In this document: in pieces, positions 1 to 8,384 of the stretch
Numbering within the stretch: position 1 is the first letter of the stretch
How the letters are laid out: every line of letters begins with the position of its first letter
DNA from: CAVVEQ01 sp963802095
GTDB taxonomy: Bacteria > Chloroflexota > Anaerolineae > Anaerolineales > Anaerolineaceae
Assembly (NCBI GenBank): GCA_963802095.1
Contig: CAWDHI010000001.1
Location: forward strand, 558,001-622,000
Length of the DNA: 64,000 bases
Direction: 5' to 3'
Position numbers and translations under genes: made by a program
Notes under the pieces: generated by a model
Database searches by the model: none
Told to the model about the DNA's origin: nothing
The model's input: the letters and a program-made list of their open reading frames with translations, nothing else

Positions 1-311
1 TAACTTTCAATAAGCATAATTTGGGCAAGAGGGGCTGCTTCTTTTTCAATAATTTCTTTCGTCGCCTCGGGGGTCACATCGCGAATCGTGAAGCCGGTTC
101 CGCCAGTGGTTAAGATTATATCTGCCTCAGAATCAAATGCAAAATCCTTGATCGCCTTCTGGATGGAATCTTTTTCATCGGGCACGACGATGGTTTTTAA
201 AGCAATCCAACCGTTATTTATTACCAAGGTTTCCAAAGCAGGTCCTGATAAATCCTCCCGTTTACCGGTAAAAACTCCATCCGAAACAGTGATAACACCG
301 AACTTAATCAT
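1..311 (-). CDS. MoaB/MogA-like molybdopterin biosynthesis protein (partial, C-terminus cut by window edge)
   Basis: This is the N-terminal ~103 residues of a molybdopterin adenylyltransferase-type protein; the 3' end lies outside the window. The reverse strand translates from ATG at 311 as MIKFGVITVSDGVFTGKRED, and further on contains TTGGTGFTIRDVTPEAT, the family signature TTGGTG followed by xRDxTPEA that binds molybdopterin. MogA/MoaB adenylates molybdopterin before metal insertion, which suits a window rich in Mo/W-pterin enzymes. Its start codon overlaps the stop of the upstream response regulator by one base (TAATG), so the two are probably co-transcribed. Whether it is MogA- or MoaB-like cannot be settled from this fragment. 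Confidence 0.88.
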   Translation of the reverse strand, partial: MIKFGVITVSDGVFTGKREDLSGPALETLVINNGWIALKTIVVPDEKDSIQKAIKDFAFDSEADIILTTGGTGFTIRDVTPEATKEIIEKEAAPLAQIMLIES

Positions 312-685
312 TAATCCTCCGAACTTGAAGCCTTTTTCAACCAATCAATTAGATCTGAAGGGATAAAAGGTTTCATGATGAAACCGTCTGCTCCAGCAGC
401 CATGCACTCCGAGTGGAAGTCTAATCCTGAAGTCATGATTATTTTTATTGTAGAAAATTGATGGTTCATCCTTATCTCCTTCAGTAGTTCGATACCATCA
501 TTTTCACCTAAGTGCACATCAAGAATAATAATTGAAGGTGGATCTAAACTTAGTGTTTCATGAATGGATGCATTCGAGAAATTATTCGGGGTGGAGGACT
601 GAAACCCCTCCAACGATAATACTTTGCTCAATAACATCTGCATGGTCGGGTCATCTTCCAGGATGAGAACTTTTTTATGAATCAT
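311..685 (-). CDS. Receiver-only response regulator (CheY-like)
   Basis: A 124-residue protein consisting of a single receiver domain and no output domain. The acidic pocket is Asp11/Asp12 (LILEDDP), the phospho-acceptor is Asp56 (IILDVHLG), the switch Thr is at 85 (MTSG) and the conserved Lys is at 105 (MKPF). All catalytic residues are therefore present, and it should accept a phosphoryl group from an unlinked kinase. With no DNA-binding domain it probably acts by protein-protein contact. It lies directly upstream of moaB/mogA with a one-base overlap and downstream of a tRNA-Arg gene on the same strand. Its target is not deducible. Confidence 0.9.
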   Translation of the reverse strand: MIHKKVLILEDDPTMQMLLSKVLSLEGFQSSTPNNFSNASIHETLSLDPPSIIILDVHLGENDGIELLKEIRMNHQFSTIKIIMTSGLDFHSECMAAGADGFIMKPFIPSDLIDWLKKASSSED

Positions 686-797
686 TCAACCCCCACAAGA
701 TGCATCGATCACCATTCGTACGTAAACCTGGACCATGAGTTCTTACCAAGGTTACCCTTTGATCAACTTAATATTGGTCGGCACAGATCCAATCAGG

Positions 798-871
798 CGC
801 CCCTGGTGAGACTCGAACTCACAACCATCGGATTAGAAGTCCGGTGCTCTGTCCAATTGAGCTACAAGGGC
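798..871 (-). tRNA. tRNA-Arg (anticodon TCT)
   Basis: The reverse strand folds as a complete cloverleaf. The acceptor arms GCCCTTG and CAGGGGC pair with one G-U. The D stem is GCTC/GAGC, the anticodon stem CCGGA/TCCGA carries the loop CTTCTAA, and the T arm is GTGAG-TTCGAGT-CTCAC. The anticodon TCT reads AGA/AGG arginine codons. The discriminator base is G at 798 and the 3' CCA is not encoded (CCT follows). The variable loop is short (class I). It sits alone, about 110 bp upstream of the receiver-only regulator. Confidence 0.95.
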
Positions 872-1002
872 AGTATTCTTCGATTTTACCATTCTGTTGC
901 TGGTTTTTCCTGAATTAGAAAACTAGCTGACTATTTTTAAAGCGATTCGTAATAAATGCATAATCAAAGGATTTATAATCCTATTATAAAAAGGAGTTTA
1001 TT

Positions 1003-1260
1003 ATGAGTGAGATCGATTGCGAAAAATTAAAACAGGTTCGGGATGATGCTTACACCCAGCTAGTGCTTGTGCAGATAGAAGCCAAAGATCAATCTGCTCG
1101 GAAAGGTTTCCTTGGGTTTTTTAATAAACCAAAGAGCCCCGAAGATTCGAAGGATGCTACACTAAGTCCGGAACAACAAGAAATTCAAGCCAGATTGGAA
1201 GCTGCCAAGATCAAATATGAGGAAACAAAAAAGAATTACGAGCAGAATTGCAAGGGGTAG
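1003..1260 (+). CDS. Small hypothetical protein, predicted helical
   Basis: An 85-residue protein that I do not recognise. A good ribosome binding site (AAGGAG, about eight bases before the ATG) supports the start. The sequence is charged and rich in Glu, Lys and Gln, with a likely amphipathic helix in the N-terminal 30 residues and another from about residue 55 to the end (SPEQQEIQARLEAAKIKYEE). A Gly/Phe/Pro-rich linker (GFLGFFNKPKSP) lies between them. Single cysteines near each end (positions 6 and 83) could pair if the two helices fold back on each other. It is monocistronic and convergent with the next gene. Confidence 0.6.
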   Translation: MSEIDCEKLKQVRDDAYTQLVLVQIEAKDQSARKGFLGFFNKPKSPEDSKDATLSPEQQEIQARLEAAKIKYEETKKNYEQNCKG

Positions 1261-1268
1261 CTATCCTA

Positions 1269-1703
1269 TCAGGCTTGATAAGGTCGGATCCCCTTATATA
1301 CCTGTATACCGCTGAAGGTGAGTAATATCTTGCTCGCTGGTTGCTGAATCAGGATAGATAGTTCGTTGGGGGTAAGGGGTATATTTTCGTTCGCCAGGAA
1401 AGTACGAAAAACTGCATCCACAAGGGCAGTGTTAATGGAAACAAAACCCGGTTCCTTTGCGCAGTGAGCAATCAGTGTATGCTGAATACCATCCAATGAG
1501 TGGACTTCCCCCGTATCTTTATCCACCCAATCGATTAGTTTTTCAGTATCCGCATTTTGAAACAATTCCTTGTGTACCGGGCAAAGGTAATCGATCAAGA
1601 AAACACGCCAATCGTTTTCGTTGGTTTTCCACCAGTCAAAATCTATTTGGAAAGGGGAATCCAAAGTCGGTTTTATAATGCTGAACTTTTTTGGTTCACT
1701 CAT
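1269..1703 (-). CDS. Conserved-looking protein of unknown function
   Basis: A 144-residue protein starting MSEPKKFSIIKP; I do not recognise a domain. The reading frame is open further upstream, but that part would lie wholly inside the preceding gene, so the ATG at 1703, which overlaps that gene's stop by eight bases, is the better start. The protein is soluble and rich in Trp and acidic residues in its N-terminal half (DFDWWKTNENDWRVFLIDYLCPVHKE). It has only a few cysteines and no membrane segment. Tight overlap with the 530-residue upstream gene suggests a two-gene operon whose products act together. Confidence 0.6.
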   Translation of the reverse strand: MSEPKKFSIIKPTLDSPFQIDFDWWKTNENDWRVFLIDYLCPVHKELFQNADTEKLIDWVDKDTGEVHSLDGIQHTLIAHCAKEPGFVSINTALVDAVFRTFLANENIPLTPNELSILIQQPASKILLTFSGIQVYKGIRPYQA

Positions 1704-3288
1704 GCGTAGAATCCCCTGAAGCTTCCGCAAATCTGTAATACAAATTTCCAACTGATTGATATTTGCTGTTTGTGGACAGGGTGTATATAACAAGGTCCGG
1801 AGCACATCTACGCACCAAATTCAAGCACGCGTAAAGTTCTTGGGCGTGGATATGTCCTTGAGGATTCAATTTTGCCAGCTCCTGGGACATCAAGTTCAGG
1901 GTCGACTCGAAGTTACCCCGCTGTTTTCCGGATTTCCACAATGAATCAACCGCATCCACATCTGGAATGGCTATAGCCATCCTTTCATCGAAAGTAGCGG
2001 TCACGATCTGTTTTAGCATGGCAAATACGATCCCACCATCTGCACCTATCAAAGCAGTACGAACCCATTCGCGATTCTGTTTTCGTTTTTCAACCTGAAT
2101 TCTGATCTCACCTGGGTTTTTCCCGCGGATTAATTTGACGATGCTGCCTGGAATCAAGCCATGCTGGTCGTACCAATCCTTTAAACCGTAAACATATTTC
2201 GATGGTCGAACGACCCAACCAGGGAATCTAACATCGGATTCAGCATCAATAAATATAAATTGGATGCGTGGCGCTTCATCAGCAGTAGGAAAGAAAGTTG
2301 CGACATTTTCAGAAAGGGGCAATGTTCCAGCTCGCCAGTGCGGAAAGATCAAGCTGATCTCAATTTCTTCCCGCCTCCCATCAATGGTGGTTAATGTAGA
2401 TAATTCATCTTCAACCTGGTTTTCCAATTCCTGAATCACGGGGAGGTAAAGTTCAGGATCAATACTATGTTTTCCAGGGTTCAGGTAGGGAGACGTATTT
2501 TGCACCCACTCAGGCTCCAACCGCCGCAGAAACCAGAGCGTTTCACCTGTAGGACCAACCTCATCAAACCGGGTATCCTCCTGGAGAGCATAGTTCATGG
2601 AAAATTCCATCAACCTTTTATTCACATTCGGTGGTATTTCAACCTGCTCGATCAACTTCTGCGTGGGCAATGGCCCGCCATTTACTTCCTCAAGGATCGC
2701 TTCAGATAAGTTCAAATGACCTTGATTGATGTCGATCAATAATGATTTTGGGAAATAACATCCAGCGATCCTAACCAGATCAGGGTCAGTTTCGAGGGAT
2801 TCAGTCAACTTTACGCGAATGACATCTCCATAATCATTAAATATGTCTTTGAAATCGTTTTCATTCTCGATATCAGTGGATATCTCGAAATCATTTAGGG
2901 CATGTGATTCTAGTTGGCTGGCGAACTGGCGGATACAATTATTACCAACGTCAACCTGAATAACCGAGAACTCACCGATTTGAGGATTGTAACCAGACCG
3001 GGATGATAACACTTTCCCTTTAATCCAATGCATCGCAGGGAAAATCAATAATTGATCGACAGAATATGTATCTTTAGGTTTATAGAGAATCGCTTCTTCG
3101 GTTTGTTTTCGAATAAAAGCAAGTTTTTCATTTTTGATACGATTAATAATTAAAGGTTCAAGCAATTGATCAATTGTTTGGGGTTCTTCCAATTCAAGTA
3201 AACGATTGAACAGAAACTCCAAATCATCCTTGGCGATCTCATACTTGTTCCAGAAATCTGGCGAAAAGATTTGTTCCAATTCACTCAT
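1696..3288 (-). CDS. Large protein of unknown function, partner of the downstream 144-residue protein
   Basis: A 530-residue soluble, acidic protein without signal peptide, membrane segment, nucleotide-binding motif or cysteine cluster that I can recognise. The start is ATG at 3288. The N-terminal ~60 residues are Leu/Glu-rich and probably helical (LEFLFNRLLELEEPQTIDQLLEPL). The middle contains patches typical of beta-rich folds (IEISLIFPHWRAGTLPL, RIQFIFIDAESDVRFPGWVV), and the C-terminal ~60 residues again look helical (LYACLNLVRRCAPDLVIYTL). It overlaps the next gene by eight bases, so translation is probably coupled. It may be lineage-restricted; no function is proposed. Confidence 0.6.
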   Translation of the reverse strand: MSELEQIFSPDFWNKYEIAKDDLEFLFNRLLELEEPQTIDQLLEPLIINRIKNEKLAFIRKQTEEAILYKPKDTYSVDQLLIFPAMHWIKGKVLSSRSGYNPQIGEFSVIQVDVGNNCIRQFASQLESHALNDFEISTDIENENDFKDIFNDYGDVIRVKLTESLETDPDLVRIAGCYFPKSLLIDINQGHLNLSEAILEEVNGGPLPTQKLIEQVEIPPNVNKRLMEFSMNYALQEDTRFDEVGPTGETLWFLRRLEPEWVQNTSPYLNPGKHSIDPELYLPVIQELENQVEDELSTLTTIDGRREEIEISLIFPHWRAGTLPLSENVATFFPTADEAPRIQFIFIDAESDVRFPGWVVRPSKYVYGLKDWYDQHGLIPGSIVKLIRGKNPGEIRIQVEKRKQNREWVRTALIGADGGIVFAMLKQIVTATFDERMAIAIPDVDAVDSLWKSGKQRGNFESTLNLMSQELAKLNPQGHIHAQELYACLNLVRRCAPDLVIYTLSTNSKYQSVGNLYYRFAEASGDSTHE

Positions 3289-3333
3289 TGATGATCCAAT
3301 ACTAAAAAAATTATACCTTATTCGAAAGTTTGG

Positions 3334-4728
3334 TTATGGATACATGTTCTCCAACCAACTTAATGGCTGTACTTGCACTCCATTGACCCAAATCTCCCAA
3401 TGAAGATGTGGTCCTGTCACCCTGCCAGTTGCTCCTATAGTTCCGATATCCTGGCCTGGCGATACAACATCTCCAATGTTTACTTTTATCTCCGCTTGAT
3501 GGAAATACGCAGTATAGATACCCCAGCCGTGGTCGATGATCGTTGTATTTCCGCGTACAGTGAGAGGACCCGTGAAAACTACCTTACCAGTCGCAGGAGC
3601 GAAAATCGCTAATGATGGTTCGACGCACACTCCATAATCGACACCCTGATGAAAATAAATGTAATCGCTCCCATTGTAGGATCGACGATTCCCGAATCGC
3701 GACTTGATACACTCAGGGTTTGCTGTGGGCGGTATCCAGGCTCCCTCCCAATACTTTTCGGGGGTAAAAATCGAGACAATCTCCTTCACCTGATTTTCTT
3801 CCGGTTTGGTATTGGCAGGATCAATCGTCTCACTATCAACCGCCAAGGGAGGGTCCTGACCAAATCCTCCAGCCTTGAGCAAAAGACTTTGTTGAAAAGA
3901 GATATTTCCACCGGATGAATCCGAAAAAGTTAGTTTAAGCGGTATCAAACCCACGGTCGACATCGCGTGGATTCCTTGAAGAGCAACAAATCTGTTCTCA
4001 CCGATGGAACTGAAACTTAGGGGATACTCGCCAAGATTTCCCGATAATCCCAAAGGTTCGTTGCTTTCAATAAATATTTCTACTGTTTCTCCCTGAGATA
4101 TTGGCAGGGGAGCGATGTTGACAGATCGGATTTTTGGAGAAATTGGACTTAATACCTCATCACCATCGGAACTGGTTAAAAAGACCATTTCTCCCGGGTT
4201 GTGAATCCATGTGTAAGGATCCCCGTTTTGTATTGTGAGCTTCCAAGGATTTTCATTTTTCTCAACCGCCAGATCGAAGAAAGCGCTACCAGCGGTCATT
4301 AATTGGGCGCTATCGAGCTTAACCTTATTATCCTGTTCCAGAAGGATCAAGGAGGATCCCGCAAAGACTTCTGAAGGGGATGTTATCCGGTTAAGTTTAT
4401 TAAGTAATTCCTGGGGAACCTGGTATCTTTTTGCAAGGCTGCGGATGGTTTCCCCGAAAGGCACCACATCCGTGTTTAGCACACCGGAAACCTCCGGTAA
4501 GCTTGGGATTATCAACTGTGTTCCGGTGGAGATCAGGTTGGGATCTACAAGGCTGTTCGATTCGAGTAAATCATTGATTCCAATCCCAAATCGTTCGGCG
4601 ATTGAGTTCAGTGTATCACCTGGCTGAACTATGTATACAGGGCCTTCTGATTGCGCTTTAATGGTACTGGTAGGTACCACCAAGAAAACCAGCATCAAAA
4701 TCAGGAGAAGTTTTCTATACATTTTCAT
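3334..4728 (-). CDS. LysM-containing M23 metallopeptidase (cell-wall hydrolase)
   Basis: A 464-residue secreted peptidoglycan-binding protein. The N-terminus has a signal peptide (LLLILMLVFLVVPTSTIKAQ). A clear LysM repeat follows at about 30-77 (YIVQPGDTLNSIAERFGI), and a second weaker LysM-like stretch lies at about 85-133. A beta-rich middle region comes next, then a C-terminal M23/LytM domain with the zinc-binding HxxxD (HQGVDYG) and HLHWE motifs. M23 enzymes cleave peptide cross-bridges in the wall; intact metal ligands suggest an active enzyme. The ATG at 4728 overlaps the end of the DUF192 gene; MYRK six bases further in is an alternative start. Confidence 0.88.
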   Translation of the reverse strand: MKMYRKLLLILMLVFLVVPTSTIKAQSEGPVYIVQPGDTLNSIAERFGIGINDLLESNSLVDPNLISTGTQLIIPSLPEVSGVLNTDVVPFGETIRSLAKRYQVPQELLNKLNRITSPSEVFAGSSLILLEQDNKVKLDSAQLMTAGSAFFDLAVEKNENPWKLTIQNGDPYTWIHNPGEMVFLTSSDGDEVLSPISPKIRSVNIAPLPISQGETVEIFIESNEPLGLSGNLGEYPLSFSSIGENRFVALQGIHAMSTVGLIPLKLTFSDSSGGNISFQQSLLLKAGGFGQDPPLAVDSETIDPANTKPEENQVKEIVSIFTPEKYWEGAWIPPTANPECIKSRFGNRRSYNGSDYIYFHQGVDYGVCVEPSLAIFAPATGKVVFTGPLTVRGNTTIIDHGWGIYTAYFHQAEIKVNIGDVVSPGQDIGTIGATGRVTGPHLHWEIWVNGVQVQPLSWLENMYP

Positions 4729-5086
4729 CAAACACTACTTGATCTCCAAATTCAAAATCATTCAGCCGGGAAGGATGAATTTCCAATGTGTAACGAGCGG
4801 GGAACTTTGAGGCATAATATGGGTGCCACTGGATCGCCAGGCACTTATCTACAACCTTTTTATTATCATTCAACCAGATAACACCCAAATTCATTTTCAT
4901 AAAGAACATATGAATGCTGGAGGAGATCACACCTTCATTTAAATCAACGAGCATTATTCCCTCATCGTTACCGAGGGTTTTCCTGAACATAAGTCCTCGA
5001 AATTTCTGGAAAAAGCTGGAACAAACTTCCAATCTTAGAGGGGTTTTAAAAACCCGGTGTTTATTCGTAATTACAAGGCGATTCAC
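4715..5086 (-). CDS. DUF192 family protein
   Basis: A 123-residue protein matching the DUF192 pattern: GLMFRKTLGNDEGIMLVDL near residue 31, the IHMFFMKMNLGVIWLN core, then VVDKCLAIQWHP and a C-terminal ARYTLEIHPSRLNDFEFGDQVVF. The family is small and beta-rich, often exported, and its molecular function is unsettled. No signal peptide is evident here. The likely start is GTG at 5086. Its end overlaps the LysM/M23 peptidase gene, which suggests a two-gene unit. It is divergent from exonuclease III. Confidence 0.85.
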   Translation of the reverse strand: MNRLVITNKHRVFKTPLRLEVCSSFFQKFRGLMFRKTLGNDEGIMLVDLNEGVISSSIHMFFMKMNLGVIWLNDNKKVVDKCLAIQWHPYYASKFPARYTLEIHPSRLNDFEFGDQVVFDENV

Positions 5087-5144
5087 TATTCAACGATCCT
5101 GAAATTGGATAACGCATAAGTTTACCACATGATAAAATCCTCCA

Positions 5145-5909
5145 ATGAAAATCATTTCCTGGAACGTGAATGGCTTGCGGGCAATTCTCCGAAAAAATGC
5201 GTTAACCAGGTTACTTGATTGGGAGCCTGAAATAATTTGTTTGCAGGAAGTGAAATCCAGACCTGATCAAATTCCTGAAATTGAACGTGAAATACCTGGT
5301 TATTTGGCCATTTGGAACTCTGCCGAACGACCCGGATACAGTGGAGTGCTTACGTATATAAAAACCCCACCAATAAATGTCAAGTTAGGATTAGAGCATG
5401 AAGAATTCGATCGGGAAGGAAGAGTCATCCGAACGGATATCGACGATATTTCGGTTTTCAACATTTATTTCCCAAACGGGCAGCGAGGGCAGGATAGAGT
5501 CGATTTCAAATTGAATTTTTACGACCGGGTTCTTTCAACAGCTATTGACCTTATTAATATGGGTCACCATGTGGTGATTGGTGGTGATTTTAATACTGCT
5601 CATGCGGATATCGATCTTGCGAATCCCCGGGAAAACGAAATGACCTCCGGTTTTCTCCCATCTGAGCGGGTGAAGATCGATGAGTATATCTCTGCAGGGT
5701 TTGTGGATATTTTTCGGAAAATGAGACCAGAGGATAATCGATATACCTGGTGGACATATCGGTTTGGCGCACGGGCAAGAAACATTGGCTGGAGGATAGA
5801 TTACTTTATGATCAGCCAGGGATTGAATTCAAGAATCATAGATGTGGATATTCTGGATAGTGTGGAAGGATCAGACCACTGTCCTGTCTTACTAGAAATA
5901 AACGATTAA
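5145..5909 (+). CDS. xth: Exodeoxyribonuclease III (AP endonuclease)
   Basis: A 254-residue EEP-fold nuclease of the ExoIII family, which nicks DNA 5' of abasic sites and degrades 3' ends. Visible signatures are the N-terminal ISWNVNGLRA, the metal-binding Glu in CLQEVKS, the catalytic GDFNTAH motif, RIDYFMIS, and the C-terminal GSDHCPVLLEI carrying the catalytic Asp-His pair. Length is normal for the family. No obvious Shine-Dalgarno precedes the ATG, but a TAAAAT box ends six bases upstream, which would fit a leaderless transcript. The gene ends 15 bases before a LuxR-type regulator on the same strand. Confidence 0.95.
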   Translation: MKIISWNVNGLRAILRKNALTRLLDWEPEIICLQEVKSRPDQIPEIEREIPGYLAIWNSAERPGYSGVLTYIKTPPINVKLGLEHEEFDREGRVIRTDIDDISVFNIYFPNGQRGQDRVDFKLNFYDRVLSTAIDLINMGHHVVIGGDFNTAHADIDLANPRENEMTSGFLPSERVKIDEYISAGFVDIFRKMRPEDNRYTWWTYRFGARARNIGWRIDYFMISQGLNSRIIDVDILDSVEGSDHCPVLLEIND

Positions 5910-5924
5910 TTTGGGAGAATACAA

Positions 5925-6578
5925 ATGGCAAAATTGAGGGTAATGATTGTGGATGACCACGAGGTGGTGAGGATCGGTTTAAAGTCTCTTCTATCTCATT
6001 ATGACAGATTCGAGGTTGTGGGCGAGGCAGGAAACGCCAAGGAAGCGCTTGAGAAAGCATTGCGTCTTCGCCCGGATATTGTACTTATGGATATTCGTCT
6101 TCCGGGTACCTCCGGGATCGAAGCCTGCGAACAAATAATCAATTCTGATGCGAATATCAAGGTCATCATGCTCACATCCTATGCCGAAGATGAAATGCTT
6201 TTCTCTGCCATACGTGCTGGCGCATCAGGGTATGTTCTGAAACAGATCGGTTCTGAGGATTTAGTCAAAGCGATAGAATCAGTGGGGAAAGGTGAAGCTT
6301 TACTGGACCCTGCCGTCACACAGCGGGTCTTTCAAGAAGTTCGAAGGGCTGTCAAAGAAGAAGAAGCCTCTGCTTTTTCAAGCTTGAGCCAACAAGAGCG
6401 GCATGTCCTGCTATTAGTTTCTGAAGGAAAAACAAACCGGGAAATTGCAAAGATACTCTTCCTCGGGGAAGGCACCGTTCGAAACTACGTGAGCAGTATT
6501 CTTTCAAAACTAGGTGTTAGTAACCGGGCTGAAGCTGCCGCTTATGCCGTTCAACACAATTTAAGGGAATATACCTAA
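5925..6578 (+). CDS. NarL/FixJ-type response regulator
   Basis: A 217-residue two-domain regulator. Residues 1-120 form a receiver with Asp10/Asp11, phospho-acceptor Asp56 (VLMDIRLPG), Thr84 (MLTS) and Lys106. Residues ~150-215 form a LuxR-type helix-turn-helix (LSQQERHVLLLVSEGKTNRE, then GTVRNYVSSILSKLGVSNRAEA). It is expected to bind DNA as a phosphorylated dimer. The start is supported by GGGAG eight bases before the ATG. No histidine kinase is adjacent, so it is an orphan here. The overall sequence resembles DevR/LiaR-type regulators, but the regulon is unknown. Confidence 0.93.
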   Translation: MAKLRVMIVDDHEVVRIGLKSLLSHYDRFEVVGEAGNAKEALEKALRLRPDIVLMDIRLPGTSGIEACEQIINSDANIKVIMLTSYAEDEMLFSAIRAGASGYVLKQIGSEDLVKAIESVGKGEALLDPAVTQRVFQEVRRAVKEEEASAFSSLSQQERHVLLLVSEGKTNREIAKILFLGEGTVRNYVSSILSKLGVSNRAEAAAYAVQHNLREYT

Positions 6579-6584
6579 CAGCGA

Positions 6585-7412
6585 TTAGGAGGAACCCCAG
6601 AGTTCTTTAAAATACAAAGCATCGTTTTCAAGAATTGGACTTTCGCACAATATCCGACCATTGCATCCATACTTCTTCAATGCCCGGAAAAGCGCTGAAA
6701 CGTCCAGCCCGGATTCCCTGGCAGCTAGATGGTTCTTTTCTCCTTTCGGTCCATACTGTATCCCGGATAAATGGATATGCATATGGGAAAGTGATTCTGT
6801 GCCAAGCGCTTGCTGGTACTCATCCAGGAGAAACTCCCATGATTCTTGGTCATTGGGAACACCTACCCCAGACCTTGCATATAAATGGGCAAAGTCTACA
6901 CAGGGTAAAACCCCCGAAACAGCCTTGCCCAACGCTAATGTATCATTAAGTGATCCAAGCATCGCCTGCTTACCCATTGTTTCGGGGCGTAGCGTAACCA
7001 TAATCCTGTGATCCATTAATTCCACTGAAAGATCCTGAAGTCGAGGGATGGCGACCATAAGTACTTCCTCGGGGGGGTGGGAAAAATATGATCCAGGATG
7101 AAAAATAATATCCGTAGCGCCAGCGAGGTTTCCATAAAAAGCAGCGTCCCATAATCTCTTCCTGCTTTTCGGCCATTCGGTTTCATCTGCATTCAGGTTT
7201 ATGAAATATGGTGCATGCACGCTGATCGCTATATTCAATTCATCCGCTATCTTTTTAATCGCCGCGCAGGTCTCCTCGGAAACCCGGACCGATTGAACCC
7301 ACCCCAATTCCAATGCGTCCAAACCAAGTTCTGCAATCCTGCCAACCGCTCCAACACTTCCGCCTGGTTTGGCTGGAGTGCTTTTTGGTGATCCTACTGT
7401 TCCGAATTGCAT
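6585..7412 (-). CDS. Endonuclease IV-like TIM-barrel protein
   Basis: A 275-residue protein of the AP endonuclease family 2 / xylose isomerase-like TIM-barrel type. Features include an N-terminal FGTVGSPKSTP, the strand ISVHAPYFINLNA (typical of Nfo: SVHAPYxINLA), ATDIIFHPGSY, HMHIHLSGIQYGPKGEKNH and a terminal catalytic-type Glu in ILCESPILE. These resemble the His/Asp/Glu zinc ligands of endonuclease IV. Sequence identity to classical Nfo looks distant, so another sugar-phosphate substrate is possible. It follows ybeY by 12 bases in a minus-strand housekeeping operon and is convergent with the response regulator. Confidence 0.78.
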   Translation of the reverse strand: MQFGTVGSPKSTPAKPGGSVGAVGRIAELGLDALELGWVQSVRVSEETCAAIKKIADELNIAISVHAPYFINLNADETEWPKSRKRLWDAAFYGNLAGATDIIFHPGSYFSHPPEEVLMVAIPRLQDLSVELMDHRIMVTLRPETMGKQAMLGSLNDTLALGKAVSGVLPCVDFAHLYARSGVGVPNDQESWEFLLDEYQQALGTESLSHMHIHLSGIQYGPKGEKNHLAARESGLDVSALFRALKKYGCNGRILCESPILENDALYFKELWGSS

Positions 7413-7424
7413 AATTATTCACCT

Positions 7425-7889
7425 TTAGTAATCAGAAATATGAACAATAGCCTGGAATTGCGAGAGGATTGAATCCTGACTACGCCACATTTTTATTTTC
7501 TCTTCTCGAGTCGCATGGTCATAACCCAGAAGGTGCAGGGTACCATGAATGACAAGCAATCCTAGGATATCTTTTTCCAGATCCCCAAATTCGTCGTGTT
7601 GTTTCTTCACCTGATCCATCGAAATCGCTATATCACCAAGATATTTCCTGCCCGTTTCCGGATCCAGATCATTTGCTGGGAAAGCAAGCACGTCGGTGGG
7701 GTTGGAAATCTGGCGGTAGGTTTCATTCAAACGCTGTAATTCAATGTCAGAGGTGAATGCTACCGTAAGTTCGAATCGATTTGCATTCATGCCTTCCGCG
7801 GCAATCGTAGCCTGGATTACGCGCCTCAGCCAGGGATAATTCCCCCTCAAAGAAAGGCCGCTTTTATTTGCGAACTTAATATTGCTCAA
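7425..7889 (-). CDS. ybeY: Endoribonuclease YbeY (rRNA maturation factor)
   Basis: A 154-residue member of the UPF0054/YbeY family, a zinc-dependent RNase acting in 16S rRNA 3'-end maturation and ribosome quality control. The diagnostic metal site is HGTLHLLGYDH near residue 117, which carries the three His of HxxxHxxxxxH. The preceding TDVLAFPAND segment is also typical. The best start is TTG at 7889 with a GGAG just upstream; no suitable ATG is near. The gene sits between yqeY-like and endonuclease IV-like genes with small gaps. Confidence 0.92.
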   Translation of the reverse strand: MSNIKFANKSGLSLRGNYPWLRRVIQATIAAEGMNANRFELTVAFTSDIELQRLNETYRQISNPTDVLAFPANDLDPETGRKYLGDIAISMDQVKKQHDEFGDLEKDILGLLVIHGTLHLLGYDHATREEKIKMWRSQDSILSQFQAIVHISDY

Positions 7890-7930
7890 ATTTCTCCGCG
7901 ATAAGTTTGGAATTATTCTCAGGTCGAAAT

Positions 7931-8371
7931 TTATGTCAGCAACTCGCGGACGAGCCGTGATACCTCGCTATTCGGAGCCTTACCTTCCACTTTTGGTAAA
8001 ACAAGTTTCATCACCTTGCCCATATCGGTAGGTGAGGAGGCTCCAGATTCAATAATTGCGGCTTTAATAATCTCCTTTAACGCATCATCACTCATCTGTT
8101 CAGGGAGATACTCTTGCAGAACCATTAATTCGCCGGAAAAATGGGCTTCAAGATCCGGTCGATTTGCCATTTTGGCATCTTCGATGGATTCTTTGTGAGT
8201 TTTCACCTCTTTTTGAAGGATGGATATGACAACCGCATCGTCAATTGCGGTGCCTTTATCCACCTCTGCGAGTTTAATCGTTGTCAGAACTACCCGAAGG
8301 ATATCCCGGCGGGTTGTATCTCCAGATTTCATGGACTGTTTTAAGGATGCTTCAAGAACGTTTTTTAACAT
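7931..8371 (-). CDS. GatB/YqeY domain-containing protein
   Basis: A 146-residue YqeY-family protein, the stand-alone homologue of the C-terminal tRNA-binding region of GatB amidotransferase. Typical features are the helical N-terminus (LKQSMKSGDTTRRDILRVVL), the central LQKEVKTHKESIEDAKMANR, EYLPEQMSDDAL and the C-terminal GKVMKLVLPKVEGKAPNSEV. It probably binds tRNA or a tRNA-handling enzyme, but its exact role is unsettled. GAGGG four bases before the ATG supports the start. It lies between comEA and ybeY. Confidence 0.9.
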   Translation of the reverse strand: MLKNVLEASLKQSMKSGDTTRRDILRVVLTTIKLAEVDKGTAIDDAVVISILQKEVKTHKESIEDAKMANRPDLEAHFSGELMVLQEYLPEQMSDDALKEIIKAAIIESGASSPTDMGKVMKLVLPKVEGKAPNSEVSRLVRELLT

Positions 8372-8384
8372 AATACCCTCCCGT

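Noticed and set aside
677..913. 78-residue plus-strand reading frame over the tRNA-Arg gene
   Set aside because: It is the antisense of the tRNA; such frames are common artefacts and it lacks a ribosome site.
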